Positions 18,971 to 28,218 of a DNA stretch of 64,000 nt are shown piece after piece. How positions within the stretch are numbered: position 1 is the stretch's first letter; each line of letters begins with the position of its first letter. Below the pieces are notes generated by a model. The model searched no databases. It had not been told where the DNA came from and saw only the letters and a program-made list of their open reading frames with translations. The stretch comes from Ezakiella sp. (lineage in GTDB: Bacteria > Bacillota > Clostridia > Tissierellales > Peptoniphilaceae). The stretch spans positions 62,001 to 126,000 of the forward strand of contig JALFRW010000007.1 in the NCBI GenBank assembly GCA_022778715.1. Direction: 5' to 3'. The position numbers were made by a program, and so were the translations under genes.

Positions 18971-20240
18971 CTTTAATCCATTTTAATGCAAGCAAGTTCG
19001 CTTCAATAGTTCTATCAATTATATCTTCTGTATGCGCTTTTTGGAAAAAAATTGCTTCAAATTGAGCCGGTGCAAACATAAAATTTTGATGCACCATTGC
19101 TCTAAAATATTTTGCATACATTTTTGTATCAGCATTTTTTACGTCGTTGTATGATTTGATTTCTCCAAAATCTCCAAAGAATAAACTCATCATGGATTTA
19201 TACCTGGTTACTTTTCCTTTAATGCCAGTTTTCCTTAAGTTTTCTTCGAACCCTTTTCCCAAACGAATTGCCAATTGTTCCAATTTATCGTATAGCTCTC
19301 TATTTTCATCAAGTGCTAAGAGCGTGTCGCGACCCATTTTCATTGCAAGCGGGTTACCGGAAAGTGTACCTGCTTGATAAACTCCGCCCACCGGTGAAAG
19401 TTTATTCATAATTTCCCTTGGACCGGCGAATGCACCGACCGGTAGTCCACCTCCAATAATTTTGCCGAAGCAGAACAAATCCGGTTTAACGTCAAAATCT
19501 TTTGCGATCGAGCCAAATTGTGTTCTAAATCCTGTGATAACTTCATCGAAAATTAGTAAAATTCCATTTTCTTCAGTCACTTTTCTTAGCTCTTTTATAA
19601 AAGTTTTATCTGCCGGTACAACACCCATGTTGCCGGCGACTGGTTCTATAATAACGCAAGCGATTTTACCTCTAAATTTATAAATCTTTTCTTTAACATC
19701 TTCGATATTATTATATTCACAAACTAGTGTAAAATCCGTGATCTCTTTTGGCACACCCAGAGATGATGGAGAGTTGTAAGTGAGAGTGCCCGAGCCGCTC
19801 TTAACCAAAAGGCCATCACTGTGACCGTGGTAGCAACCTTCAAATTTAATTATCATATCGCGACCTGTATATCCCCGTGCGAGACGAATTGCACTCATGG
19901 TTGCTTCTGTACCGGAGTTTACCATTCTAACCATTTCAGTTCCGGTAAACTTTGTGAAAAGTTCTGCCATTTCCACTTCTACTTCTGTAGGTAAACCAAA
20001 AGTAATAGCTTCATCCAAATATTTTTTTGCGTTTTCAACGACTTCTTTTGGACGATGTCCCAAAATCATTGGCCCCCATGAATCGATATAGTCGATATAT
20101 TTATTTCCATCAACATCGTAAATATATGGACCGTCTGCTCTTTCAAAAAAAATCGGGTCCATTCCAACTGATTGAAATGCTCGTACCGGAGAATTTACGC
20201 CGCCGGGAATAACATTTTTTGCTCTTTCATATAAATCCAT
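18960..20240 (-). CDS. hemL: Glutamate-1-semialdehyde 2,1-aminomutase
   Basis: PLP enzyme converting glutamate-1-semialdehyde to 5-aminolevulinate. 426 residues from the ATG at 20240: IPGGVNSPVRAF, NSGTEATMSAIRLAR, YHGHSD, the Asp of IFDEVITGFR, the PLP Lys in FCFGKIIGGGLPVGA, and GTLSGNPLAM. The start forms TAATG with the hemB stop; in-frame codons further upstream belong to hemB territory and are rejected. Confidence 0.96.
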   Translation of the reverse strand: MDLYERAKNVIPGGVNSPVRAFQSVGMDPIFFERADGPYIYDVDGNKYIDYIDSWGPMILGHRPKEVVENAKKYLDEAITFGLPTEVEVEMAELFTKFTGTEMVRMVNSGTEATMSAIRLARGYTGRDMIIKFEGCYHGHSDGLLVKSGSGTLTYNSPSSLGVPKEITDFTLVCEYNNIEDVKEKIYKFRGKIACVIIEPVAGNMGVVPADKTFIKELRKVTEENGILLIFDEVITGFRTQFGSIAKDFDVKPDLFCFGKIIGGGLPVGAFAGPREIMNKLSPVGGVYQAGTLSGNPLAMKMGRDTLLALDENRELYDKLEQLAIRLGKGFEENLRKTGIKGKVTRYKSMMSLFFGDFGEIKSYNDVKNADTKMYAKYFRAMVHQNFMFAPAQFEAIFFQKAHTEDIIDRTIEANLLALKWIKDED

Positions 20241-21202
20241 TATCTTTCTCCAATCATTTTTGCAATCTCTTTTGCGTGATAAGTAATAATGAGCTTTGCT
20301 CCCGCTCTTTTCATGCAAATCAAATTTTCATAAATAATTTTTTCACTTAAAAGGCCTTGTTTAATTGCCTCTTTAATCATTGCGTATTCACCGCTAACAT
20401 TGTAAACCACGAGGTTTGTATTGAAATTGTCATGCACACGGCGAACGATGTCGAGATAACTTAGAGCCGGTTTTACAATTATAAAATCAGCATCTTCATC
20501 CAAATCAAGTTCCACTTCTCTCATCGCTTCGTTTGAATTATGGAAATCCATTTGATAGCCTTTTCTGTCGCCAAAGCTTGGTGCGGAGCCGGCTGCTTCT
20601 CTAAATGGTCCGTAGTATGAAGAAGCGTATTTTGCAGCATAACTCATAATCGGTACATTTTTAAATCCATTTTTATCAAGCTCTTCTCGAATCGCACGAA
20701 CTCTAAAATCCATCATATCAGATGGCGCCACGATATCAGCGCCCGCTTCTGCGTGAGTTAGTGCAATTTTTGCGATGTAATTTATAGTTGTGTCGTTATC
20801 TACCACGCCGCACTCGTCCAAAATTCCACAATGACCGTGGTCGGTGTATTCGCACATGCACACGTCTGTAATTACGATAAATTCAGGGTGCTTAGACTTA
20901 ATTTCGCGCACAGCCTTTTGAACAATTCCATTTTTTTCATATGCTCCACTTCCAGTAGAATCCTTGTTGTCAGGAATCCCAAACAAGATCACCGCTTTAA
21001 TTCCTAAATTTTCAAGTTCAGTGATTTCAGTGTCAAGCATATCCACTGAATAGTGATATTGACCTACAAGAGTTGGAATTTCTTGCTTGATATTTTCTCC
21101 TTCAACTACAAAAAGCGGATAAATAAGATCTTTAACTTCCAAAGTAGTCTCTTGAACCATTTCACGCATAACTTTATTATTTCTAATCCTTCTCATTCTC
21201 AT
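20240..21202 (-). CDS. hemB: Delta-aminolevulinic acid dehydratase (porphobilinogen synthase)
   Basis: Condenses two aminolevulinates into porphobilinogen. 320 residues with the zinc-type cysteine cluster DVCMCEYTDHGHCG near 120-133, the two active-site lysines in SYAAKYAS and IVKPALSYLD, and GSAPSFGDRKGYQMD. Overlaps the hemD stop by four bases and the hemL start by one. Confidence 0.97.
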   Translation of the reverse strand: MRMRRIRNNKVMREMVQETTLEVKDLIYPLFVVEGENIKQEIPTLVGQYHYSVDMLDTEITELENLGIKAVILFGIPDNKDSTGSGAYEKNGIVQKAVREIKSKHPEFIVITDVCMCEYTDHGHCGILDECGVVDNDTTINYIAKIALTHAEAGADIVAPSDMMDFRVRAIREELDKNGFKNVPIMSYAAKYASSYYGPFREAAGSAPSFGDRKGYQMDFHNSNEAMREVELDLDEDADFIIVKPALSYLDIVRRVHDNFNTNLVVYNVSGEYAMIKEAIKQGLLSEKIIYENLICMKRAGAKLIITYHAKEIAKMIGER

Positions 21203-21918
21203 AATAAATCCCCCCTTATTTCTGCTAAAAGAGAATCAATTGTCGACTCTTTTGGCTCTTTATAAACCTTTAAACCTGCATTATTGATAGCTTTTGAGGT
21301 AATTCTCCCAATTGAAAATATTTTTTTATCTTTTAAAATATCTTTTCCGTAGATTTTAATAAAATTATTAAAAGTAGACGAGGCTGTAAAAATAATATCC
21401 GTAAAATCTTTAATTTTTTTAATTTTTCTCGGAATTTGGTTGTCATAAACAACTAAATTTTTTAGCTCACTCAGTGTTTTGTAGTTAATTATATATTTTT
21501 CATCAGTCAATTTCGAATGCGGAAAAAAAATTTTCAAATTATCTTTGCCATCAGATTTTATTAGATTAAAAAGTGCATCACCGGTAAATTCAAACTTTGG
21601 ATAAATTGAATTTACACCATAATTCATAAGCATTTCGCAGGTTTTTTTGCCGACAGAATAAATATTAATTTTATTTAACTCACTTGGAAGAAAAAATTTT
21701 TTATATTCTTCTATAAAAATTTTCACTGCATATTGCGAATGAAAAATGAGAGTGTTGTAATCGTTGTCTTTAATAATTTCCGTTAGTTTATCTCTATTTA
21801 TTGGCACTATTTCAATCGTTGGCACCAGAATCGGCTCCATGCCCATTTCTATCAAGTCTTTTTCATACCAAAGTTTCCTGCCGGTCGTAGTTGTTATTAT
21901 TATTTTTCTATTTGTCAT
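21199..21918 (-). CDS. hemD: Uroporphyrinogen-III synthase
   Basis: Closes hydroxymethylbilane to uroporphyrinogen III. The family is poorly conserved; the 239-residue protein shows the bilobed pattern (IITTTTGRKL start, VPTIEIVPI, IFHSQYAVKIF, IYSVGKKTCEML, IIFTASSTFNNF, IFSIGRITSKAI), and its position between hemC and hemB confirms it. It is a separate gene, not fused to a methyltransferase. Overlaps hemC by eleven bases. Confidence 0.92.
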   Translation of the reverse strand: MTNRKIIITTTTGRKLWYEKDLIEMGMEPILVPTIEIVPINRDKLTEIIKDNDYNTLIFHSQYAVKIFIEEYKKFFLPSELNKINIYSVGKKTCEMLMNYGVNSIYPKFEFTGDALFNLIKSDGKDNLKIFFPHSKLTDEKYIINYKTLSELKNLVVYDNQIPRKIKKIKDFTDIIFTASSTFNNFIKIYGKDILKDKKIFSIGRITSKAINNAGLKVYKEPKESTIDSLLAEIRGDLL

Positions 21919-22807
21919 TGCATACTTCTTTTAAATCCAGTGCCAGCTTTTTGGCTGCCACAACTCCGGAATTTATATCTGTTATAACGCTTTTTCTCAC
22001 GAGTATGCCTTTGTCCACAACTCCATAACAGCCTTTTATTGTTACAATCTCGGTTTTTAAATCCACTTCAGCATACGCACCCATTGGACTGTGACAACCG
22101 GCGTCTAGTGTAGTCTGAAAAGCTCTCTCGATATTCATCCTGATTTTCGTTTTTTCATCTCTAAAACTTTCACAAACCTTTTTGATTTCCATGTCGTCTT
22201 CCCGCGCCTCGACCGCCAATATTCCCTGACATACCGCTGGCACAATCTCGTCGGTACTAAAAATATAGCTTGCTCTTTCTTCATAACCACAACGTTTTAA
22301 TCCTGCCATCGCGAGCACCACACCATATAAACTGACATCATTAATCTTTGACATTCTCGTTTGAATATTTCCACGTACTGAGGTGAACTTCACTCCAGGA
22401 AGCATTGTTTCAAGTTGCAAAATTCTTCTTAAAGATCCAGTTCCTAAAGTTTTATTGTTTAACTCGCTCAAAATTTGAATTTTCTTATTTAATACAATTG
22501 CATCTCGTGCATCTTCTGCATTTGGTGGATCTAAAAAAACAAGCCCTTCTGTTATTTCACTTGGCATATCTTTCATGGAATGGACTGCCAGATCTATATC
22601 TTTGTTAAAAAGTGCTTCTTCTATTTCTTTCACAAAAATCCCCTTACCCACTTTGTGTATAGGGTTTTTTAAATCAATATCCCCTTTTGTTTTAATTACA
22701 ATAATTTCGCATTCCACATTTGGATTGTTTTTTTCAATTAATTCCTTTATTGAGTTCGTCTGTAAAAGAGCAAGTTTACTACCCCTGGTCCCTATCTTTA
22801 TCTTCAT
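21908..22807 (-). CDS. hemC: Porphobilinogen deaminase (hydroxymethylbilane synthase)
   Basis: Polymerises four porphobilinogens. 299 residues: IGTRGSKLALLQT, VGKGIFVKEIEEAL, the catalytic DLAVHSMKDMP, GTGSLRR, SVRGNIQTR and the dipyrromethane-cofactor Cys in GCHSPMGAYA. Overlaps hemA by 29 bases. Confidence 0.97.
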   Translation of the reverse strand: MKIKIGTRGSKLALLQTNSIKELIEKNNPNVECEIIVIKTKGDIDLKNPIHKVGKGIFVKEIEEALFNKDIDLAVHSMKDMPSEITEGLVFLDPPNAEDARDAIVLNKKIQILSELNNKTLGTGSLRRILQLETMLPGVKFTSVRGNIQTRMSKINDVSLYGVVLAMAGLKRCGYEERASYIFSTDEIVPAVCQGILAVEAREDDMEIKKVCESFRDEKTKIRMNIERAFQTTLDAGCHSPMGAYAEVDLKTEIVTIKGCYGVVDKGILVRKSVITDINSGVVAAKKLALDLKEVCNDK

Positions 22808-24023
22808 TATAAATCTCCTTAAAAAAATTCATAACTGCCTTTTTAGTTTCTTTGTCTTCTATTTCTCTCGCACAAATTAGCGGTTCGTGATAAACCTTGT
22901 TAATAGCGAAGCTGACCACTTTCGCCACTTTTCTCATTTCATGTTTGCTCAAATTTGTCTTTCTTTCGATATAATTGCAAGTATCACTAATCACTTTATC
23001 CGCATACCCCTTTACATTTCCAAAAACTTTATCAAAGTCGCTGTTTTCAGTCCATTTCACGAGTTCATTTAGTTTTTCTTCAACATCTGGAATATATTTT
23101 TCTAAAATCCGTCTTTTATTCTCCTCATTAACACTTGCCACGGCATTTATAGAGTCGATATCAAAAATAGTTATATTTTCAATCTCGTGAATTTCTTTGT
23201 CCGCAGCTCTTGGAAGCGACAAATCCAAAATCACAATCGGTTTGCTAATTTCGTCAAAGTTATATTTATGAATAATTGTATGTGGTGCAGACGTTGCAAG
23301 CACTATTAAATCATAAGCTCCCAAATCGTTTTTCACTTCTTTGTAATCCACAATCACAACGTCCGGGTCCTTATTTTTAATTTTTTTGCTCTTTTCATAA
23401 GTACGATTTGAAATATAAATATCACTCCCACGCTCACGCAAATATTTATAAGCAAGAATGCCCATATCTCCAATTCCAATCACCAGTGCCTTCTTTTTAT
23501 ACAGGTCGATTTTTTGTTCCAAGAGTTTTACGCCTAAGTACGCAGTGGAAAGTGGGATTTCAGAGGCATTTGAATCGCATTTTACATTTTTTGCAAAATT
23601 TATAGCCTCTCTAAAAAATTTGCTCAAAAACTTTTTTGCTCCTCCAAGGCTAAGCGCAGTTTCAAGTGCATTTGAAGCTTGACCCAAAATTTGATCTTCG
23701 CCAACAACCATTGAGTCGAGTCCTACACAAACAAAAAACAGATGTCTAAGTGCCTCAACTCCAGTAAGCTCCAATTTATATTCGTCTAAAATTTCTACAT
23801 TAAAATGTTCATTTAAATATTTCCAAACATATTCCGGCTTGATTTCGTCTGAATAAATATAAATTTCTGAACGATTACATGTAGAAAGGACTAACAATTC
23901 ATTAGTCCTGTTATTGCAAAATTTTTCTGTTATGTCAATCACGTCAGTATCTCTAAAAGAAAGCTTTTCGCGCACTTCAATCGGTGTTTTGTGATGATTT
24001 ATTCCAATAATTAAAAAATTCAT
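22779..24023 (-). CDS. hemA: Glutamyl-tRNA reductase
   Basis: NADPH-dependent reduction of glutamyl-tRNA to glutamate-1-semialdehyde, the entry to C5-pathway tetrapyrroles. 414 residues: INHHKTPIEVREKLSF, the catalytic Cys in LSTCNRSEIY, VGEDQILGQ, NADPH turn VIGIGDMGILAYKYL, NRTYEKS, and a C-terminal dimerisation helix region. Seven bases after the membrane protein that opens the operon. No haem-binding regulatory region could be judged. Confidence 0.96.
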   Translation of the reverse strand: MNFLIIGINHHKTPIEVREKLSFRDTDVIDITEKFCNNRTNELLVLSTCNRSEIYIYSDEIKPEYVWKYLNEHFNVEILDEYKLELTGVEALRHLFFVCVGLDSMVVGEDQILGQASNALETALSLGGAKKFLSKFFREAINFAKNVKCDSNASEIPLSTAYLGVKLLEQKIDLYKKKALVIGIGDMGILAYKYLRERGSDIYISNRTYEKSKKIKNKDPDVVIVDYKEVKNDLGAYDLIVLATSAPHTIIHKYNFDEISKPIVILDLSLPRAADKEIHEIENITIFDIDSINAVASVNEENKRRILEKYIPDVEEKLNELVKWTENSDFDKVFGNVKGYADKVISDTCNYIERKTNLSKHEMRKVAKVVSFAINKVYHEPLICAREIEDKETKKAVMNFFKEIYNEDKDRDQG

Positions 24024-24030
24024 AATGCCT

Positions 24031-25026
24031 CTATTTCAACTTAAGTGTAAATGGAAACGTTGCCAAAATCGTAAAATAATAAGTAACCATTCTCCACATC
24101 AAAATCGCCATAAAAATTGGTGAACCTTCCGGAACCAATTGTGAGAATATCAAGAAAAAAATCCCTTCTGCTCCAAGGCTACCTCCAGGCATAGGAATAT
24201 ATGCACTAACAAGTGCCACAGCAATTTGCGCTGCAAGACACATCATAAAATTTGGTGTCGAAACGTCTAGCGACTTAAATACATAGTACCCAATCCCATA
24301 GTAGAACACAAATGAAATCATATTTTGCAAAATTAAAATAAAATATACTTTTAATTCTTGACCTCTAAATTCTTGAATGGATTTGTTGAAAAGTTCGACC
24401 TCCGTATTCACTTGAGTCAGTAATTTTTCTTTATCTTTTACAACTTTGATTTTATATAACAGGTTCAACACAAAATTTACAAATTTTAAAACTTTTTCCG
24501 GTTTATAAACTGCTGCAATCATAAAAAATGCAATTGAAAAATTTAAAATAAATCCGAGCATCAAAAAGAAAGTGAAAAAGTATCCGCCGGAATAAAAAAA
24601 TCTCCAATAAACAATTGTTAAAATAAGTCCTAAAAGTATTCTTGAAATGTGAAAGAAAAAAAGTTGTATTGCAAGAATACAGGAGCTGCTGCCACTTTTA
24701 ATTCCCTTTTTTGATAGATACACCACTTGCATTGGTTGTCCTCCTGTTGCAAGAGGCGTGATTGCGCTAAAAAATTCGCCAATCATAAATCCTTTCATTG
24801 CTACAAAAAAAGGAAACTTTTCACCCAAATTGTTCGCAATTTCCTTTGCAATCATAATCTGCATAAGCCAATAACCAACCATCATCACAAACACTGCGCG
24901 TATATAGTGAATATTTACTTTCTGTGCCAACTCTTTTATAGCTTCCGTTCCATCTGAAAAATAAACTCCAAATAAGAGAAGCAAAAAAGTTAGTAATATA
25001 ATAAATACAGTATATTTTTTCGACAT
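24031..25026 (-). CDS. MprF/YbhN-like (UPF0104) flippase-domain membrane protein
   Basis: 331-residue polytopic protein with about eight hydrophobic segments and the hallmark segments of the lysylphosphatidylglycerol-flippase-like family (AITPLATGGQPMQV near residue 95 and IPMPGGSLGAEG near 290). There is no synthase domain, so it is the stand-alone membrane part only. Function is unknown; lipid translocation is the family expectation. It is the first gene after the hem promoter, which may simply reflect co-transcription. Confidence 0.82.
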   Translation of the reverse strand: MSKKYTVFIILLTFLLLLFGVYFSDGTEAIKELAQKVNIHYIRAVFVMMVGYWLMQIMIAKEIANNLGEKFPFFVAMKGFMIGEFFSAITPLATGGQPMQVVYLSKKGIKSGSSSCILAIQLFFFHISRILLGLILTIVYWRFFYSGGYFFTFFLMLGFILNFSIAFFMIAAVYKPEKVLKFVNFVLNLLYKIKVVKDKEKLLTQVNTEVELFNKSIQEFRGQELKVYFILILQNMISFVFYYGIGYYVFKSLDVSTPNFMMCLAAQIAVALVSAYIPMPGGSLGAEGIFFLIFSQLVPEGSPIFMAILMWRMVTYYFTILATFPFTLKLK

Positions 25027-25043
25027 AATAACCTCTTTTTGTT

Positions 25044-25072
25044 ATTTTACCATTAATAAATATTATCTTCAA
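25044..25072 (-). promoter_or_regulatory. Promoter of the membrane protein-hemACDBL operon
   Basis: Minus-strand TTGAAG (25067-25072), 17-base spacer, TAAAAT (25044-25049), placed between the folC terminator and the first gene. The leader is too short for an elaborate riboswitch. Confidence 0.6.
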
Positions 25073-25090
25073 GCTCTAAATGTTACAAAT

Positions 25091-25120
25091 AAAAAAGAGC
25101 ATTTCACATGCCCTTTAAAA
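25091..25120 (-). terminator. Intrinsic terminator after folC
   Basis: Minus-strand hairpin with arms AAAGGGCAT and ATGCTCTTT (one G-T pair), followed by a T run; it begins at the folC stop. Confidence 0.8.
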
Positions 25121-26440
25121 AAAATTTTTAAAATCTAACTTTAAGACTTCTCCAACTAGATATAACGAACCGCAAATAACAATCAAGTCGTTTTCATCTG
25201 AAATTTCTAATCCTTTTTTTATAGCATCACTCAAATCTCCATACACAAAGTCAGCATTTGATTCAGTTTTTAAAATTTCTAATTCGAGAGATTTCTCGTT
25301 GCCATTTGTTGTAACGATTAAATTGTCCGAATTCTTGCGAACGATTGGTCCTATTGTTTTGTGGTCTTTTCTAGACATAATGGCAAACACTGTCGTTGTT
25401 TTTTTGTGTGGAATTCTATCCAGAGTTTCAAAAAGTTTTTTGATGGCGTCATAATTATGTGCGCCGTCAACAATTATCATAGGTTTATCGTGTATCACTT
25501 GCGTTCTGCCATTCCAAACGGAAGTGTTTATCGCATGTTTAATTAAATCTTCTTCATACTTTAAGCCCAGTTTTTTTAAAATAGTCACTACTCCCGCAAA
25601 TGCGAGTGCATAGTTTTCCACTCTAAAAATACCGAGTTGTTTCGGATTTATTGAGATTTTTTTGTCCATAAATTCAACACTAAATTCTCCGGTAATTGGC
25701 AAATTTTCTCCGGTGAGCAACTCGCCATCTTTAGTGAGTTTAAAATCACTTTGCTTATATAGCTTAGTATCTGTTCTCATCCTGTACTCTTCAATTGCTT
25801 TTATCGCATCACCCTCGTTCATTGTAATAGCTGTGGTGCCATTCATGATACCGGATTTGTTTTTTGCAATATCATAAATTGTGTTTCCCAAATAATCGGC
25901 ATGATCAATTGAAATTGAAGTCAAAATTTGAAGAATAGAGCCATCGAATGCCTTTGTCGCATCCGTTGCGCCGCCAACTCCGGCTTCAATCACGAGAAAT
26001 TCTTCGTTCTTGTAATTAAAAAAAATAAATGCCACAAGAGTTAACACTTCAAAATATGTTAACTCACCAAAATCTATTAATTCTGATTCAATATTAGTCA
26101 CAAAATCCACTAGTCTAATAAAAGTTTCAAACTCAATTTCACCGTCACTATCCATAATCCTTTCTGTATAACGTACCAAGTGTGGCGAAGTATAGAGTCC
26201 GACTTTTAATCCGTAAACTTTTAAAACATTATAAATCGCACTAGCTACAGTGCCTTTGCCATTTGTGCCCACAACATTTACCATTTTTATTGGCTTAATA
26301 CCCAATATATCAATTGCCTTTTTTATTCTTTTAAGCGTTCTATCCGGTGGGTTTCCGGCTCTTGATTCCAAGATTTCAATCGTTTTTTCCGGATTTATCT
26401 CTTTTTTGCTTTCAATAATACCGTTAAAAGTTGTGTGCAT
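25115..26440 (-). CDS. folC: Folylpolyglutamate/dihydrofolate synthase (first of two)
   Basis: Mur-ligase-fold enzyme adding glutamates to folates. 441 residues: P-loop VVGTNGKGTVAS near 58-69, YTSPHLVRYTERI, EAGVGGATDAT, SIDHADYLGNT, VWNGRTQVI, IVDGAHNYDA and GSLYLVGEVL. Its start forms TAATG with the yitT stop. A second FolC lies at 46525; this copy is not adjacent to folate uptake genes. Which one carries dihydrofolate synthase activity cannot be told from sequence. Confidence 0.9.
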   Translation of the reverse strand: MHTTFNGIIESKKEINPEKTIEILESRAGNPPDRTLKRIKKAIDILGIKPIKMVNVVGTNGKGTVASAIYNVLKVYGLKVGLYTSPHLVRYTERIMDSDGEIEFETFIRLVDFVTNIESELIDFGELTYFEVLTLVAFIFFNYKNEEFLVIEAGVGGATDATKAFDGSILQILTSISIDHADYLGNTIYDIAKNKSGIMNGTTAITMNEGDAIKAIEEYRMRTDTKLYKQSDFKLTKDGELLTGENLPITGEFSVEFMDKKISINPKQLGIFRVENYALAFAGVVTILKKLGLKYEEDLIKHAINTSVWNGRTQVIHDKPMIIVDGAHNYDAIKKLFETLDRIPHKKTTTVFAIMSRKDHKTIGPIVRKNSDNLIVTTNGNEKSLELEILKTESNADFVYGDLSDAIKKGLEISDENDLIVICGSLYLVGEVLKLDFKNFF

Positions 26441-27321
26441 TAGTCAACAAACCTTCTCCATTTTTCACCCAAAATTTCACTAGCACTCGACACAATAACA
26501 AATGCTCTGTCATCAATATTGTGAATATATTCTTTTAATTTCATATATTCTCTATTGCTTATTGCAGTCACAATTAGCACATTTTCTTGTCTGGAATAAG
26601 CGCCGGTGTAGGGAATCAAGTTTGCAGTTCTGTCCAAATTGTTAACAAGATAATCTGCGATTTCTTCATACTTCTTTGAATTGATAAACACAAATCTGCT
26701 TTGATTTAAACCGTTTATCGCAACGCCTACCATTTTGCTGGTCATAATTGAACCGATAATACTGTATAAAAAGATTTTAACTCCAAATGTCTTTCCGGCA
26801 AAAATAACAATCGCAGCATCAACCATCAAGCAGCCGGTACTCAAATTGATTCCAAAATATTTTTGCAAAATCTTTGCCAAAATGTCTGTGCCACCTGTTG
26901 AAGTGTATTGATTTAAAACAATTCCAACCCCAATACCTTGTAGCATTGTTCCGATTAAAACATTCAATAAAATATCATCAGTTATTGGTTCTGTGATTGG
27001 CACAAACTTTTCTAACAAATAAATCATACCGGAAAGTCCAAGAGTAACTACAATTGATTTAAATCCAAATTCTTTACCAATAAAAATAAAACCAATTGCA
27101 AACAATGCAATATTTAAAAGCGCGAAAATCACGCCGTATTCAAGCGGAATATAATGACTCAATACAATTGAAAGTCCACTTGCTCCACCAGTCGACAAAT
27201 GTTGTGGCACGAGGAAAAAGTGAATTCCACTTGCGAGCATAATAAGTCCAATAATAATATATATAACTTCTTTTGCGGTTGTTTTGTGTTTAATTTGACC
27301 AACGCTTACATCTCTATCCAT
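26440..27321 (-). CDS. YitT family membrane protein (DUF161 + DUF2179), copy 1
   Basis: 293 residues with about five or six membrane segments (LIMLASGIHFFLVPQHL, the repeated STGGASGLSIV and STGGTDILAKIL motifs) and a C-terminal soluble DUF2179 domain (ENVLIVTAISNREYMKLKEYI). Function unknown. I chose the ATG at 27321 because GGAGG lies six bases upstream; a TTG four codons earlier would sit on top of that site. The same family recurs at 39753. Confidence 0.88.
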   Translation of the reverse strand: MDRDVSVGQIKHKTTAKEVIYIIIGLIMLASGIHFFLVPQHLSTGGASGLSIVLSHYIPLEYGVIFALLNIALFAIGFIFIGKEFGFKSIVVTLGLSGMIYLLEKFVPITEPITDDILLNVLIGTMLQGIGVGIVLNQYTSTGGTDILAKILQKYFGINLSTGCLMVDAAIVIFAGKTFGVKIFLYSIIGSIMTSKMVGVAINGLNQSRFVFINSKKYEEIADYLVNNLDRTANLIPYTGAYSRQENVLIVTAISNREYMKLKEYIHNIDDRAFVIVSSASEILGEKWRRFVD

Positions 27322-27341
27322 ACTAACCTCCAAAAATATAT

Positions 27342-27923
27342 TTATTTCAAGCTAGATACACCAAAAAGCTCTTTCATTGCCATATCTTCAATGCTTTCAA
27401 TCTTAATTTCAATGGTTTCACCGGGCGTTTTTACTAAGACCTTTTTTAACCCGTCATCTTTAAAAAAATATTTTATATCAGAGTCATTCTTTTCGAACTC
27501 TTCCACATAAAAACCGTCTACCTCTGCGGATTTAGGTTCAGATTTTCTAAACAGCAAATCCCCGACAATAAACCTTCTAATGTCATCGTCAAAATTCGCG
27601 TTTTTACCCACATACTCTTTTTTTACCTGACCGGTTTCGTCTACATTATAAACCGAATATTCATCATTGAAACTGCGAAGTTTGATCTTCCCATCTCTGT
27701 CGTATGCGGCTCGAGCAAAAAAATTGTTATATTTTGAAAAGACCATTTTATAATAATTTTCCCCATCTGTAGAAATCAAAGTCGTGATTGTATAATCTTT
27801 GCTAAAATTGTTTTCATTCAAAAATTTTGTGTATCTCGAATCCACATCCGGTTTATCTATAATACTATTTTTGCAACCAATCATAAAAATAATTGAAAAC
27901 AAAATAATAAACATTTTTTTCAT
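27342..27923 (-). CDS. Predicted lipoprotein, unknown function
   Basis: 193 residues. Lys-Lys then a hydrophobic stretch ending in a lipobox-like MIGC, with Cys near residue 17, predict export and lipidation by the Lgt encoded at 53570. The mature part is charged and beta-rich, without a family I recognise. It opens the lipoprotein-yitT-folC unit, 20 bases before yitT, behind a good promoter. Confidence 0.75.
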   Translation of the reverse strand: MKKMFIILFSIIFMIGCKNSIIDKPDVDSRYTKFLNENNFSKDYTITTLISTDGENYYKMVFSKYNNFFARAAYDRDGKIKLRSFNDEYSVYNVDETGQVKKEYVGKNANFDDDIRRFIVGDLLFRKSEPKSAEVDGFYVEEFEKNDSDIKYFFKDDGLKKVLVKTPGETIEIKIESIEDMAMKELFGVSSLK

Positions 27924-27938
27924 TTAATCACCTTAATT

Positions 27939-27967
27939 ATTATAACAAATTTTTCGCTTATTTACAA
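27939..27967 (-). promoter_or_regulatory. Promoter of the lipoprotein-yitT-folC unit
   Basis: Minus-strand TTGTAA (27962-27967), 17-base spacer, TATAAT (27939-27944) preceded by TGT. Confidence 0.8.
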
Positions 27968-28218
27968 TAAAAACAATGACTATTAGCAACATAGAAATAA
28001 CAATAAAGTATTGATATGAGTTCATGTTTTTTAACTGCTAATGGCTTTTAATTAGGAATTAAATAAAATTATTCAGAGAGTTTTTTGGTGGCAAATTGAA
28101 AGGCTATTAGAAACCTACTATATTCTTTTACTTGTTTAAAATTTTAGAAAATATAAAATTTATTTCACCCAATAAAAACCTCTATTTTTGTCTCATGGCT
28201 AGTAAAGGGGAGTTTCTT

